NCBI GenBank assembly: GCA_949317995.1
Contig: OX439035.1
Coordinates: 84,259,959-84,323,958 of the forward strand
DNA from: Acholoe squamosa
Lineage: Eukaryota; Annelida; Polychaeta; Phyllodocida; Polynoidae
Direction of reading: 5' to 3'
DNA length: 64,000 nucleotides
The translations under genes were made by a program, and so were the position numbers. Numbering within the stretch: the stretch's first letter is position 1; each line of letters starts with the position of its first letter. Below are positions 35,436-47,326 of this stretch, piece by piece. The notes below the pieces were generated by a model. That model saw only the letters and a program-made list of their open reading frames with translations. It was not told where the DNA came from and did no database searches.

Positions 35436-37307
35436 AATGATGTTTCAGTCCATGCACAGCTGCATGCACATGTATGAGTTGTCGGTGGAGATTTATTGTA
35501 ATTTCATGTGCAGTCACATTACCACGTCTAGCATGGTAAACAATCGTACAATGATCCAGCTCCATCAAAGGTACCTGTGCATCACTCCAGTGGTCACCGT
35601 TTTATATGGAAATCGATAAATCGACACATTAAATACGAGCCATGGCCCATGCTACTATGACTGGCCACCAAATGTAGGGAGCCATTTTGTCTCAACTGGG
35701 ACGGACCATTATTGTTTTTACTGACTATAGTGCCATGCTCCTGTCCGTCGTCAGTCAAGTTCTACACCTCGAGATGTGAAAAGTTATACTAACTCATTAA
35801 ACTGCTTTCTCTGTTGGTACTTCTGAATCCATGACGCGATACTCGTCCAGATTAGTAGCTGACATGTAGGGGTTATTGTACGAGGACATGGTTATAAGCG
35901 ATATATAACACAGGGTGCCTCATAGACCCCCTATGAGGCCCTCTTTCAACCCTGTCCAAGTACAATAATCACCTTATACCACAGTCTCGTGCCTATAGAA
36001 CGCATGACAGCGATTCTATCGATACCAATCAGTACAGACGTCAGTAGGGTTTAGTACTGTGTGTATGGACTGGATAGGTGGGACAGGTACACTGGAATGG
36101 TACCCTGTGAACGGTTGTCAGGGTTATGACTTATACCACAGCGGGCAAGGAGAACAATGGATTTTACACCTCTTATATATTGCATACTTATTCCGCAGGG
36201 GTGCCTCATTGGATCTGATTGCATATTTGTTTTGGTCAGTTTTAAAGCCAGGCACTTCGGTGGATGTTGTTTATATTTGACCCAAAAGGTCCATGAGGTC
36301 TTTGTATTCTATACTATTTTTTTTTGTTATTTCATTCTATACTAAAGCCAATAAACGATTATTTCCTCATTGGGTTTTCAGTAAGCACGTTTGATATAAA
36401 CGGGGAATGATAATGAATAAATGATGTGTTGATAAGAATGTCGATGTGAGGTTGTCACTGTTCAATAACAATGATAGAACTATAGAAGATTGTTGTTTCT
36501 CGATTTGTTGAATGCATGCTGTGTACTTATATCATATTCTAGACCGGATATTGTATTCTATATACAGGAAATGACTTTCGGATAGAGGAAGTTGCATGGT
36601 ACATACCGGAAACAGCTTCCCAACAATCGGAAATAGCCGGAGATGCTCAGAGTGACTTCTGAGGTGTATGTAAACGTCAAGTTGATGATCTGAGCAAATC
36701 CCCCAGACATAAACCCGAGGCCATCTCCAATAGGTGTACATTTTGTATATATAGTTTTACATGCACTTTAGATTGAAGGGAATATGTACGGAGAACCCTA
36801 GTTTTGACAGCCCTCCCTCCCGAACAGAGTAGCCACCTTTTATTGTTACCAGCCTACATAAGGGAAGGACTTCAATTAGGTACATATACGACCATTCTCG
36901 GACAGATTTCAATGGGACGCTATGTACACTGGACCATGCATTCCACATTTGTGATCACTGCCTGCTCAACTGCTCGTCATGGCCGCTGTGAGGAGAGTGC
37001 CTTTGACGGGCCCATTGGTCAATGTCACTGAGGGAAGATTCTCCCATTCATCTCTGTTCAGGATGATAAGAGTATCTGCTCGACCGTTCCGCACTGCAGT
37101 AATACAACAGTAATGCATGTAACAGTCCCCTACGCCTCTCAGACTTGTGCCTCAATACACAATGCACCTGCATCGCACCCAACTAATACCCCCCCCCTCC
37201 CCTCCACACTCATGCACCTGTCCGCCCTCCCACTGGCACCAGCTGTGGTCAAACGCTCTTGAACCCAGCTATTCACTTCCCTTTCCCTAGCTACCCCCCA
37301 CCCGCAG

Positions 37308-37310
<3 letters not shown>
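35435..37310. other. Unannotated DNA
   Basis: No gene or bounded element recognised. Confidence 0.5.

Positions 37311-37381
<71 letters not shown>
37311..37381. repeat. (TA)n microsatellite
   Basis: About 35 TA units. Confidence 0.95.
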
Positions 37382-37383
<2 letters not shown>

Positions 37384-38161
37384 TTGTGCTGCCTGCTGAT
37401 AGTGTAAACAACCCTCCCCCCCACTACACACTTTTCAATGGAAATGATTACAGGCGGCAGGTGGCTTGTATATTTTGCCTCATGTTAGACCCCATCAGAG
37501 AGTAATGTTGTTATAATGCCTTTGACACAACTTCCATCCCATCATGACTGCACACTGACCCACCTGTCCTGCTGAGGGCTCAGTCTACATTATACCTACC
37601 TGCACTGGTTTATGCCCTCTCCCTTAACATGAGAGTCGATGAGAGTACAGCTGAGTATCTCACCTGTCCTGCTACATACCACCTCCCTCCTCACTATGAC
37701 ACTAGAGCAATGTTGTGGTGTGAATAAGTATGAACACTCATTCACACACAACCTAGATCATGAGATAATACTTAGTACATGTATTAAAGAAAACCATTCA
37801 CAGTAATGTTTGATTGTATAATGTGTATTATGGAATTGTAGACTTGGTCTATGTGAGAGGAATGCACAATGAATAATCTATATGTAATATATTGGACATA
37901 AACAACTAGTTTCCCTAACATCAAGCTCATATACAATCTTGAAGATACAACCAAATCATTCGAGAACAGCCACATGCCCTACCCCTTTACACCATTCATA
38001 AGAGTACAGCATCATTGCTGCCTTGCTACATGTCGCCTCCCTCCACATCATGACAGTCGAGTACCTCATGTGCCCTGCTACATGCCACCTCCCTTCCCAT
38101 TATGAGAGCACATCATTTCAGCTCTGTGGCTGCATAACATCTCCCTTCCATTGGCCATTGC
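37382..38161. other. Unannotated DNA with diffuse CCTGCTACAT(G/A)CCACCTCCCT repeats
   Basis: Words such as CCTGCTACATACCACCTCCC and CCTGCTACATGCCACCTCCC recur at 37667, 38022 and 38080 together with ATGAGAGT or ATGACAGTC. This suggests an old minisatellite. No coding sequence. Confidence 0.35.
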
Positions 38162-38164
38162 CTA

Positions 38165-41100
38165 ACTCTCTGTTGGTTGAATTGCAATTTTGTAGGACAG
38201 TTTGAAGGTGATTCTATGTTTCCATGCATAAATGTATATGCGCTGTGTGACATCATCACAAGGTATGGATCCCAGAGAACCACCTTTTTTGATACAACTT
38301 AGGGCTGTTGTGTTATCAATGAACAGGTGTACACATTGGTTTTTCACTCGGCATTGGAGGTTTTTTTTAGGACTGCCTTCAACTCCAGAATATTGATATG
38401 CAGCTCTTGGACATCGATGGGCCATTTCTCACCATACTCAAAGTCACCTTGTTGCCAGTAGCAACCACATCCTGTTTTGGATGAATCTGTATAGATTGAC
38501 ACTTGTGGACGGATTTCTGCATACAGTGCAGAGGCCATAGGGAGGTGTGACAGCCACTGTTTGATACAATCATGAACCTCGTCATTTAAGTACATTGTTT
38601 CATCATAGTTACCCAATGACTTAGCAAGCGCCCAGTATTTAACTCTTTGAAACAGTTTTATATGGACCTTGGCCCTGTCATTGCCGGGTTCAGTAGCTGC
38701 CAGTTTCCCTTTGACTCCTGCAAACAGACTGACAATCTCCTGATCTTGAGAAGGTCATGTGCCAACTCATCAGTTTCCCCACTTTTTTGGGAGGAATGTG
38801 TAATGTCAGTTTGGTAGAATCAATGGTGAAGCCTAGATATTCGATGGATTGTGCCATGGTCAAGACTGATTTCTTAAAATTTATTGTGAAGCCAGCTTCC
38901 TGTAGGATTCTGAGGGTGTGTTTTACAGACTGTGCCACAAACTCTGGAGTCTCTCCAAAGATTAGTATGTCGTCGATGTAAAACACAAGATGCACTCCAT
39001 AGTGCACCCTCAGGTGTGACAGCAGTGCCTTATGATACGTGTGAAGAGTCTTGGCCCTGGTGAATAACCATTTGGCAGGCATGTGTACCTGTAGCGTTCA
39101 CCATGAAACTGAAATTGTAAGAAATCTCTGTCTCTTTCTTTTATGGAAAGGGTGAAGTAGGCTGACGTGATGTCTACAGAGCTCATGAAGGAATGTTGAG
39201 GTAGGATATGCATTACTAAAACCAGATGGTCCATTTTGAAGTGTTTATAGACTGTAAATTCATTCAGTCCTGACAGGTTTAAAATAGGTCTAAAAGTACC
39301 ATCTGTTTTTGGTCTTAAGAACATGTATGCCACGAAAGCTCTTTTACTGTGCACTGCTGGCTCTATGATACCTTTTCTCAGCATGTCCTGTATTTGCATG
39401 TCCAGCTGGGCATCCTTAACTGGGTTAATGGATGCTGAGTCAGGAATGTCCGACTGTGTCAGAATTGAGTGTAGGTCAATGGTTAGCCCTTTCACCATAT
39501 CTAATACCCATTTATCAGTGGTGAATTTTGGCTATTTTTCGGCTTGTCTACCCAAACCACCTACTAAAAATACCTGGGAATTTTTGGTGGATTTTACAGG
39601 TGTGTAGGGGTTCGTTCCCCCTGTCGGGTGTGCAGAGCCTTCAAAGGGACTGTTTACTTGATTGTGTCACTCCCCCTACATATACCATACCAATCCAGGG
39701 CAGTTGGAAGGTAGAGAATGTCAGGCCAGTGGAAGTGGCTCAGGGGTAGAGCTTCAGCTTCTAAGTTGGAGGGTCCCGGGTTTGAGTCCCAGTTTCTCCA
39801 TGACATTTTCCACTGACCACTACATTAGTGGAGAAACCAAGTGGTCCCACCTCACAAGGGGGATCTTTAGAGAGCTCGGTACCTGGGCCGGTATGGTATA
39901 GACAAGCGCTTCGAACTGCTAGTGCTGAGGAACTTGGAAACAGGTGGCACACACAGCCGTTCCTGGGAACAGGAGCCTATACGGGTTGTGCGTGACGGGT
40001 ACATATGGTACTGTTCAGACTGGACTGGAGGACCAGTTCTGGGCAGATACGGTTAAAGCTGGTTGGGACGAGTGTAGGGTTCGTTCCCCCGTCGGGTGCA
40101 CAGAGCCTTCAGAGGGACTGTTCACTTGATTGTATCACTCCCCCTATGTATACCATACCGATCCAGGGTAGTTGGAAGGTAGAGAATGTCAGGCCAGGGG
40201 AATAGCTCAGGGGTAGAGCTTCCGCCTCGAAGTTGGAGGGTCCTGGGTTCGAGTCCCGGGTTCGAGTCCCGGGTTCGAGTCCCGGTTTCTCCATGACATT
40301 TTCTGCTGACCACTACATTGGTGGAGAAACCGAGGGGTCCTGCCTTGCGAGGAGGATCTTTAGAGAGCTCGGTACCTGGGCCGGTATGGTATAGACAAGC
40401 GCTTCAACTTGCTAGTGCTGGGAGACTTGGAAACAGGTGGCACCCACAGTAAGTCCTGGGAACAGGAAATTGTATTGCTGTGTGTGACTCAGTACTGGTA
40501 CCGTTCAGACTGGACTGGAGGACCGGTTCTGGCGGGATACGGTTGAAGCTGGTTGGGACGAGTGTAGGGGTTCGTTCCCCTGTCGGGTGTGCAGAGCGTT
40601 CAGAGGGACTCTTCACTTGATTGTGTCACTCCCTCTATGTATACCATACCGATCCAGGGTAGTTGAAAGGTAGAGAATGTCAGGCCAGGGGAAATAGCTC
40701 AGGGTTGGAGCTTGCTCAGGGGTAGAGCTTCCGCTTCGAAGTTGGAGGGTCCTGGGTTTGAGTCCCGGTTTCTCCATGACATTTTCCGCTGACCACTACA
40801 GGTGTTTTAAGCGGTCAGCCGAGGGGGAGTGGTTTAACAACTGAGTGTCTTATGTTTATTTGTTGTTGTTGTCTTTATTGTTGTTGTTGCCACCCTTGTA
40901 CTGGTTCGGCCTGGTTGACTTGCCCCTCTTGCCACTCCTAGGGGTGTTGTAGTTGGGCCGGTAGTCTTGTTGGCCGCTCCTGGTGGCGGTAGCGGTCCTG
41001 ACTGGGCCTGGAGCGCCCCGCTGAGTATTTGCGGCTGGACCGACTCTTGGCCGCCCTTGTAGTTTCCCTGGTGGCGGTTCCAGGACCTGGGGCCAGCTAC

Positions 41101-42540
41101 CACATCTCTTAGGGCTTCTTCCTCTTTCTGCCTGACTACAATTTGTTCCCTGTCATCTTCTCCAAGCAGATATTTGAAACTTTTGTAGGTTTCCGGTTTC
41201 TGTGCTATTTCCAGGCCCACATCTTTCAGGTCTGCATAAACATTGTTGCGTCTAATGTCATTTGCTATCAGCTTTGGGGAATCTGACATACTTGTGACCA
41301 ATTTCTTAGGGCTGAGCGTTTCTCCACTGCCCAGGTGGTCCAGCGCCTGCACTAATGGTCTGGCTGCAAACTGCAAGCACCACTGTAACGATCTGAAAGT
41401 GTCGTCTCTCTGTACCACTGCTTCCCTGTTTCTCTTTACCAGCTGTCTAGACACATCCTCACTAAGCCTCGTTTTATGTAGAACCTCCAGGTTAGAGGGT
41501 CTGGGGTAGGTCTTGTAGAGCACTTTTAGCTGGTCCTTAGTGGAAGGGTTCATATATATGGCATCCACTTTTTCTGTGTGTTTGCGGTCTCAGCATCCTG
41601 TGGCTCTGTAAAGGGAAGCTATACTGCCGCTAGAGGGCAGTCAAATGGCTGTGGTCCATATACAGGTAATGGATTTTCCTGCTGCTGATTACTCTGCAGG
41701 CCTCTAAGTGCTGGATAGTCATACTGGTCTGGTATCATCACCTCTAGTTGGCGCTGTCCGTGTTGTACCTCTATGTTTGCACCAGGGGTCGCTGCAGGGC
41801 GCGCGGCAATGGACGCGGCATCCGCGGCCACCCAGGCGGCTGTCGGGTCCTGCTGCGCGGGAGGGCCATAGATCTGTTTGATTCAGATCTGTTGTTGTCA
41901 GAATACCACCCTGAACTACCAGATTCCTGAGAGTAAATCACTGTGCTTTGACTCATAGCACTATGATCATTGTATTGGCTGGTGCCCGTCGACATTGTGT
42001 GAGCTGCTGGCCTGGGAGCCTGTTGAGAATTTTGGAACACCTGCTCCACTTCGCGATCTTCTGCTAATCTGTAGCTTTCCCTGTCCACTAGGGTGTGGTC
42101 AGGTTGGTCAGCATAGAGAGGTATAGCTAGTGGCGGTTGACCCCAGCCCCTTCTACGCCTAGGCTGGTGATCTCTGTCTTGAGAATGTACCGCACTAGGG
42201 TCTGAAGTCGGGCTGGTGGAAAATGTAATTGTCATATAGAACACCTTGTTGGGATGGCCCTTTCTGTACCGTGACCAGTATCAGCCGTCTAGGTTTTAGT
42301 CTTTTGGCTGAGTGACTGGGCAGGTCTGCCTTCCTCTTCATTGCTGCCAGTGGGGCATTCTGCTGTGGAGACCTATGCACAATTGGTGTAGGGTGATAGA
42401 CCACTGCTGATGAGCTGCTCTCATCCACTGCACTTGAGGTAGAGGGATCACTTGTGTGAACTATTGGCCCATTCAGGTCAGGTCTAGTAGGCAAGTACTG
42501 CGTGATGAAAGGTGGGTCTGGTGAAGGCAAGTATCTCGGT
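38165..42540 (-). mobile_element. Fossil DIRS-type retrotransposon fragment: gag, RT and RNase H part
   Basis: Read on the minus strand it holds a gag-like region (about 42530-40834, Gln/Pro-rich, then a helical stretch with YKTYPRPSNLEVLHKTRLSE), a reverse transcriptase (about 39500-38690; YMFLRPKTDG, VDITSAYF, and the active-site segment VFYIDDILIFG) and the first part of RNase H (YTDSSKTGCGCYW, ILELKAV). The order and the RT type fit DIRS elements. It is broken, with several interruptions, and the recombinase end is absent here. A SINE array is inserted between gag and RT (39604-40797). Confidence 0.85.
39604..40797 (+). mobile_element. Tandem tRNA-headed SINE insertion, 8-bp TSD
   Basis: Two complete units and a partial third of a roughly 480-bp unit begin at 39604, 40072 and 40562 (each with TAGGGTTCGTTCCCC-like sequence). 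Each holds a tRNA-like head: A box TAGCTCAGGGGTAGAGC and B box GGGTTCGAGTCCC, with an approximate anticodon loop CTCGAAG. In the middle unit GGGTTCGAGTCCC is itself repeated three times (about 40245-40286). The whole array is flanked by ACAGGTGT at 39596-39603 and 40798-40805, so it entered the DIRS fossil as one piece or expanded afterwards. Confidence 0.75.
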
Positions 42541-42573
42541 TCACTGGTTCACTCCTAGCTGGATATTGCCCAT

Positions 42574-43130
42574 CTTGAACTGAACTGAACTGAATTTTAT
42601 TTGGCAAAAACATCATACAATAGTGGAAGCTTTTCTCGTTAGCCAAAGGTGAGAAGATCAACAATTGAGTAATACCATAATACATCAGAGTATTCATAGT
42701 GAGATATAATTGGAAAAATTGGACATACTTGTAGTCAGGACATTACACAGTATTGGTACAGGTGGTCACAATGTCGATTCTCTCGATGTTAGACAATGGT
42801 TATAGACTACAATACATAAGTCATGTAGACAATTACAGTACTTTCAGATTACACAGCATTTAGTTTTTTAATGAAGTCGGGTTTATCAATTGCTAGTTGC
42901 TGTTCCGCGTCCAGGAGGTCCCATAGTACTCTGCCCCTCCATAGAGGGCTTTTGGTATATAGGACACCTGTTGGTGAATAAGTAGTTGTACTTTATGGTT
43001 ACTTCTTAACACACATTGAGGTTCCAACACATTTCCCATCTCTATTGATATTTCATACATTTTGCATAGTAAAGACTGTCTTCTTCTACACTTTAGCCAT
43101 TTACAGTCTGTTTGGACATGGAGATCATGT
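42574..43130 (-). mobile_element. LINE 3' end with (AGTTC)n tail
   Basis: On the minus strand a frame ends at 42849 with VLWDLLDAEQQLAIDKPDF, the sort of C-terminus found in CR1/Jockey-group ORF2 proteins. A preceding frame with RRRQSLLCKMYEISI continues the similarity, and the two are offset by a frameshift near 42935. About 250 bases of 3' UTR end in a run of AGTTC units at 42576-42593. Everything upstream is missing. Confidence 0.55.
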
Positions 43131-44611
43131 CATGAGATGTCCACTGGCCTAAGGATACAAAGACAGATCCACAGACAATAGTTTTGCATTGATTGTATAG
43201 CTTTAATAGAGCTGCTCATGGTTCCCCATGTGTTGCTCAGGCGCACGCGTGGTCGGGTGTTCCCGGCCACCAGCCAGGAGCGTCGGCGTCTGGTCCTGCC
43301 AGGGTGCCCGTGCCCTGGCATCTTGATAAGCCCAGCGTGCTCTCTTCGAGATGTCCGTCTCCAACGAGAGGCCTGGTTCAAGTGACGATAAGTTCAACGT
43401 ATCTGACCTGCCTCTTTTAGCCTGTCCACTAATCGGTGGTTAATTAATGGATCACTGTATAGTAATGTACCATAAACCCCGAACAACCCACCGTTTGTGG
43501 ATTATATGACATACATGTATTTTAAAATTCGTAACCTTTTTTCTAAGGCCACTCAAAAAAAAAAAGGTTTCATGACCGCGTGCATCATAAAATGTTCGTT
43601 TTTTTTTCTTACAGATTGTTAGTCAAAAACATGGTAGAAATAGAAAAACATGGGCATATTTGGCATCAAAATTAAAGCGAACGATGTCAGCAATGTATTG
43701 GACAAGAGATTGAGTGCATTTTCACAACTTTTTATAACCAGTAAACTCTTAAGTACTAAAATCAAAATGGTGGGTCTCAAATATTTGGGAGACGGTAAAC
43801 CACCCAGTGCAGTTTATGTCCTGATATGCCCATAGTAAAGAAAAAAAAAACACCCTCATCATATTTTTCAGGGGTTGGTGATGAGAAACCAGTTTTTTTG
43901 ACTGGCCTTATCAATGAGTTTTCAAAATTCATTACCCAATGGGGCCCTGAGTGCTGCCCCCACTCCCCTATGTCACTCTCTACTATGTCGATAGAAAGAT
44001 TGAGGCAAGGTGCTACGGCTACCTACCCCCTCCCCTCCCTCCCACCCCCTGTGTCTGAAATGGTCTATAAGCCGCGACTTAAACACGGTTTTACAGGTAT
44101 GTCTAAATAGAGGGTGCAGTGGTCTTTGGAAACTTGCGACCCTCTTCACCAATAGTACAGACTTTAATGTACCCTCCTCGTGGTCATGTACTGTATTTTA
44201 GATTTCAAGGATTACGGTATTCTATTCTATGTTTTCACATCACTTCCCGGACCATGCCCTCTTCCCAAATACGCCCTCTGACTTCTATCTAGAAAGATCA
44301 TCAAACGACTGCATGTGAATGACTTTTGTCTTACAAACTCCTAAGTCAATAACTGAGGCCCGCCAACTGAGGTCATTTACGATGGTAAACTCCTAATTAC
44401 ATCAGGGCCTTGGGAACTATGAATTTATGCAATATTTGCGTTGTCACTAGTTATTACAACAAATGAAGGTGGTGGTCGTGGTGGTCATGGTGGTCGGGTG
44501 GATGGGATGCGGGAACCCATGAGGGAGTGACAAAAGTATAAATCCGCTTTTCAACAAAAAGAACAGCCTGGAGGTGGGCGTGCTACAACAGATCGGAGGG
44601 GAGGGGGTAGT
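43131..44611. other. Unannotated DNA
   Basis: A GC-rich stretch at 43205-43385 has open frames on both strands but no recognisable domain. The rest is AT-rich without exons. Confidence 0.4.
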
Positions 44612-45159
44612 ACGGAGCCCTGGAAAGGACATCTGTTTTCTAAACATTTATTTCTAGAGTTTGTTTCCGCAAGAAGTATTTCCGTTTCCGCAAGAAGTAT
44701 TTTTGTTTCCGCAAGAAGTATTTTCGTTTCCGCGAGAAGTATTTTCGTTTCCGCAAGAAGTATTTTTGTTTCCGCAAGAAGTATTTTTGTTTCCGCAAGA
44801 AGTATTTTCGTTTCTGCGAGAAGTATTTATGTTTCCGCGAGAAGTATTTTCGTTTCCGCAACTTTTATTTTTGTTTTCGCAACTTTTTATTTTCGTTTCC
44901 GCAAATTTTATTTTTGGTTTCCACAACTTATATCTTTGTTTCCACATCATAACATCCACAATTGATTGATCATGCACAAAAAAGCTATTAAATTGTGCAA
45001 CCAAAAGTATAAGTTGCGAAAACGAAAATAAAGGTTGCGAAAACGAAAATAAAAGTTGCGAAAACGAATATGAAACTTGCGAAAACGAAAATATAAACTT
45101 GCGAAAACGAACTTCAGATAAAAATATGTACAAAACGGATGTCCTCTCCAGGGCTCCGT
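44612..45159. mobile_element. Foldback element with minisatellite arms, TSD AGT
   Basis: Inverted ends ACGGAGCCCTGGAAAGGACA and its near complement are flanked by AGT at 44609-44611 and 45160-45162. The left arm (about 44653-44940) is a tandem run of a 21-base unit, GTTTCCGCAAGAAGTATTTT, passing into GTTTCCGCAACTTTTATTTT. The right arm (about 45013-45115) repeats the inverted unit GTTGCGAAAACGAAAATAAA. The repetitive open frames are artefacts of the array. 548 bp, no transposase. Confidence 0.85.
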
Positions 45160-46375
45160 AGTACGGCCCTGTTCTAATAGAGGATATGCGTCATTTAACA
45201 GATGTGCAGTATAAGATTATAAAGGATAGTGTATACATCTTACACGTAAGTCTGTGATACGTCAGTCAGAGTCCATATAAATCCCCGTCCGACCTTTTGG
45301 AGATGAAGCACCACCGTGGGCAGTCATAGCCCTCAACAATGCATTTTTGCCCTGCCCTCATACATAATAATTATGCTCCCGTTTGCTCATTTCCTGTGCA
45401 TTTTCTCAGTATCAAATACAGCTTGTTTATGACATGCAGTGATGAGAATTTATATTTCATTCGGAGTATCCTGCTTATCACTCAATATAATGCATTTAGA
45501 GTTTCACAATAATGGGTCTAGCCTAGCATTGCCTGACGGCTCACCTGACGTCTCATCTACATGTTCAATGCCATACTCGCTGAGTATTTGTGCATTAATA
45601 CTGATATTTGCGCCGGTATTAAGAATGATATTCCCAAAATCTAAAAATTGAATGGATATTAGGCAGTGGCGATTTTTTTCACACCATGGGTTGTTGGGGA
45701 AGTGTTCAAATGGATCTTGCCCCCCCCCCCCACACTTTGCAAGGATCAATCCTTTGGAGGCTCCTAGAGGGGTTGAATCGGGGGTTGAATTTAACCGCGT
45801 GTGAATGCGCCCACTTAAGGCATTTAACCTATAGTAACGTATGGCCCTTTTTTCTTTTGCCGAAATTTTTTTAAAACAAAACACAAAAAAAATACAGGTA
45901 ACAGACACGTTACAAGAGCACGGCTGCCTGTCTACTCAATTGACAGTTAATGCTCACTGTCTCCCTCTGGTGCATTCTGCGCGAACAATCCTGATGTAAT
46001 TATAATACGGGTCTTCCTTCATACTAGACAATAGTATTAAACACACGTGGTTTTATTGTAGAATAATTCATATGGGTGCAGCGAATGGAGCTGACAAGAT
46101 GCATCCGTACTATGCGGGTCTGGCTATATTCAGCCCTTGAAAATACTCTTTTCTATGTTGGTTTAATGCGTTTAGTTCCCTCAGCCTCTTGACCTTTAGC
46201 AGCTCACTGCTCAGCCTCAGTGTCCATTTCATTGATCATTTGATGCGTATTGTTGCTACTTCAACATAACTGACCAAAATACCACACTAAATTAAAGAAA
46301 ATATTTTTTTTTCATGAAATTCATTTCACATTGGTGAATCCTCTGCGGCGTGTTTCTCATGGAGGGGTATGGAGT
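45160..46375. other. Unannotated DNA
   Basis: A C run at about 45719-45731 with CAGTGGCGATTTTTTTCAC at 45665 suggests a remnant of a hAT-like G-tract element. No gene. Confidence 0.4.
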
Positions 46376-47059
46376 TTATGGCAAGCGATATGTTTACCCC
46401 ATGATATTACAGTTTCTTTATTGGATATCACATTTTTTTTTTACTGATATCGCAGTTTTAGGATTTGATATCAGAGTTATTTCATGGAAAACCCATTTAT
46501 CAGCTTGATAATGTAGATTAGAGTGAGAATTGGGCTTGGTTTGCTGATATTCCAGTTATTTTTCTTCATGTTATGTAAACTCCAGTATTGGAGTGAAACT
46601 AGTTTCTCAAAAACTTCGATATCAATGTTTTTAACTTTGATATCAATGTTTCAAGCTGTGATATCATAGATTTCATCTTTGATATTAAAGTTTTATTTGT
46701 GATACAATGCTTGTTAACTCTGATATGAGAGTCATTAACTAATGTATCAAACTTAAAAACCATGATATCAACGTTTCTGAAAAACTCATGTTTTGCCCTG
46801 ATACTGAAGTGAACGGAATATGGGAAATAACAGATAAAGATCAACCCAAAGGCTTGTTTTCTATTGAGAACGTGGGGGAGGGAGAGTGGGGAAATGAATG
46901 TATTGCGATATCACTATGACATGGCAATATTTTGGAAAAACTCTGATATCACACCAAGAAGATGAGATATCAAAATTAAAAAAAACCTATATCAAATTCT
47001 AAAACTGTGATATCAAATAAATTCTGATATCAGGGGGTGAACATTTGGCTTGCCACAAT
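46376..47059. mobile_element. Foldback element with GATATC-rich arms
   Basis: The left end TTATGGCAAGCGATATGTTT is mirrored by the right end (TTTGGCTTGCCACAA). Both arms and the centre carry about twenty copies of TTTGATATCA, CTGATATCA or close variants in both orientations, spaced roughly 20-30 bases. No clear target duplication. Non-coding. Confidence 0.7.
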
Positions 47060-47246
47060 ATGGCAGCCTGTGCTAAAGTTGAACATCCTTCCCATAAGCC
47101 ATTCCAATTATCGGATATCGTCTATTTATCTCAGCCAGATAACACTGGACTTGCAAAGGAAATTTGGATCTAGCTTGTGTAGTCCTAAGGTCATAATTCA
47201 TAACATTTAAAACCCTTATTTTCTAATTCCAAAAGTTCATATATAT

Positions 47247-47256
47247 AAATAAATAA

Positions 47257-47324
<68 letters not shown>
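47247..47324. repeat. (AAAT)n(AT)n microsatellite
   Basis: Four AAAT units lead into about 31 AT units. Confidence 0.95.

Positions 47325-47326
<2 letters not shown>

Noticed and set aside
35191-35568. Poly-Ser-Leu and poly-Arg-Glu open frames
   Set aside because: Translations of the (CT)n run.
36059-36345. Open frames near 36.1 kb with hydrophobic stretches
   Set aside because: Overlapping frames disagree, there is no start context, splice site or known motif; treated as random.
40201-40275. Possible tRNA gene GGGGAATAGCTCAGGGGTAG
   Set aside because: Occurs in every unit of a tandem SINE array with a local triplication of the B-box word; not a clean cloverleaf.
43130-43420. GC-rich open frames on both strands
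   Set aside because: No recognisable domain or splice sites. The composition alone keeps the frames open.
44640-45133. Long Lys/Phe/Asn-repeat open frames
   Set aside because: A tandem 21-base array stays open in several frames by construction; it belongs to the foldback element.
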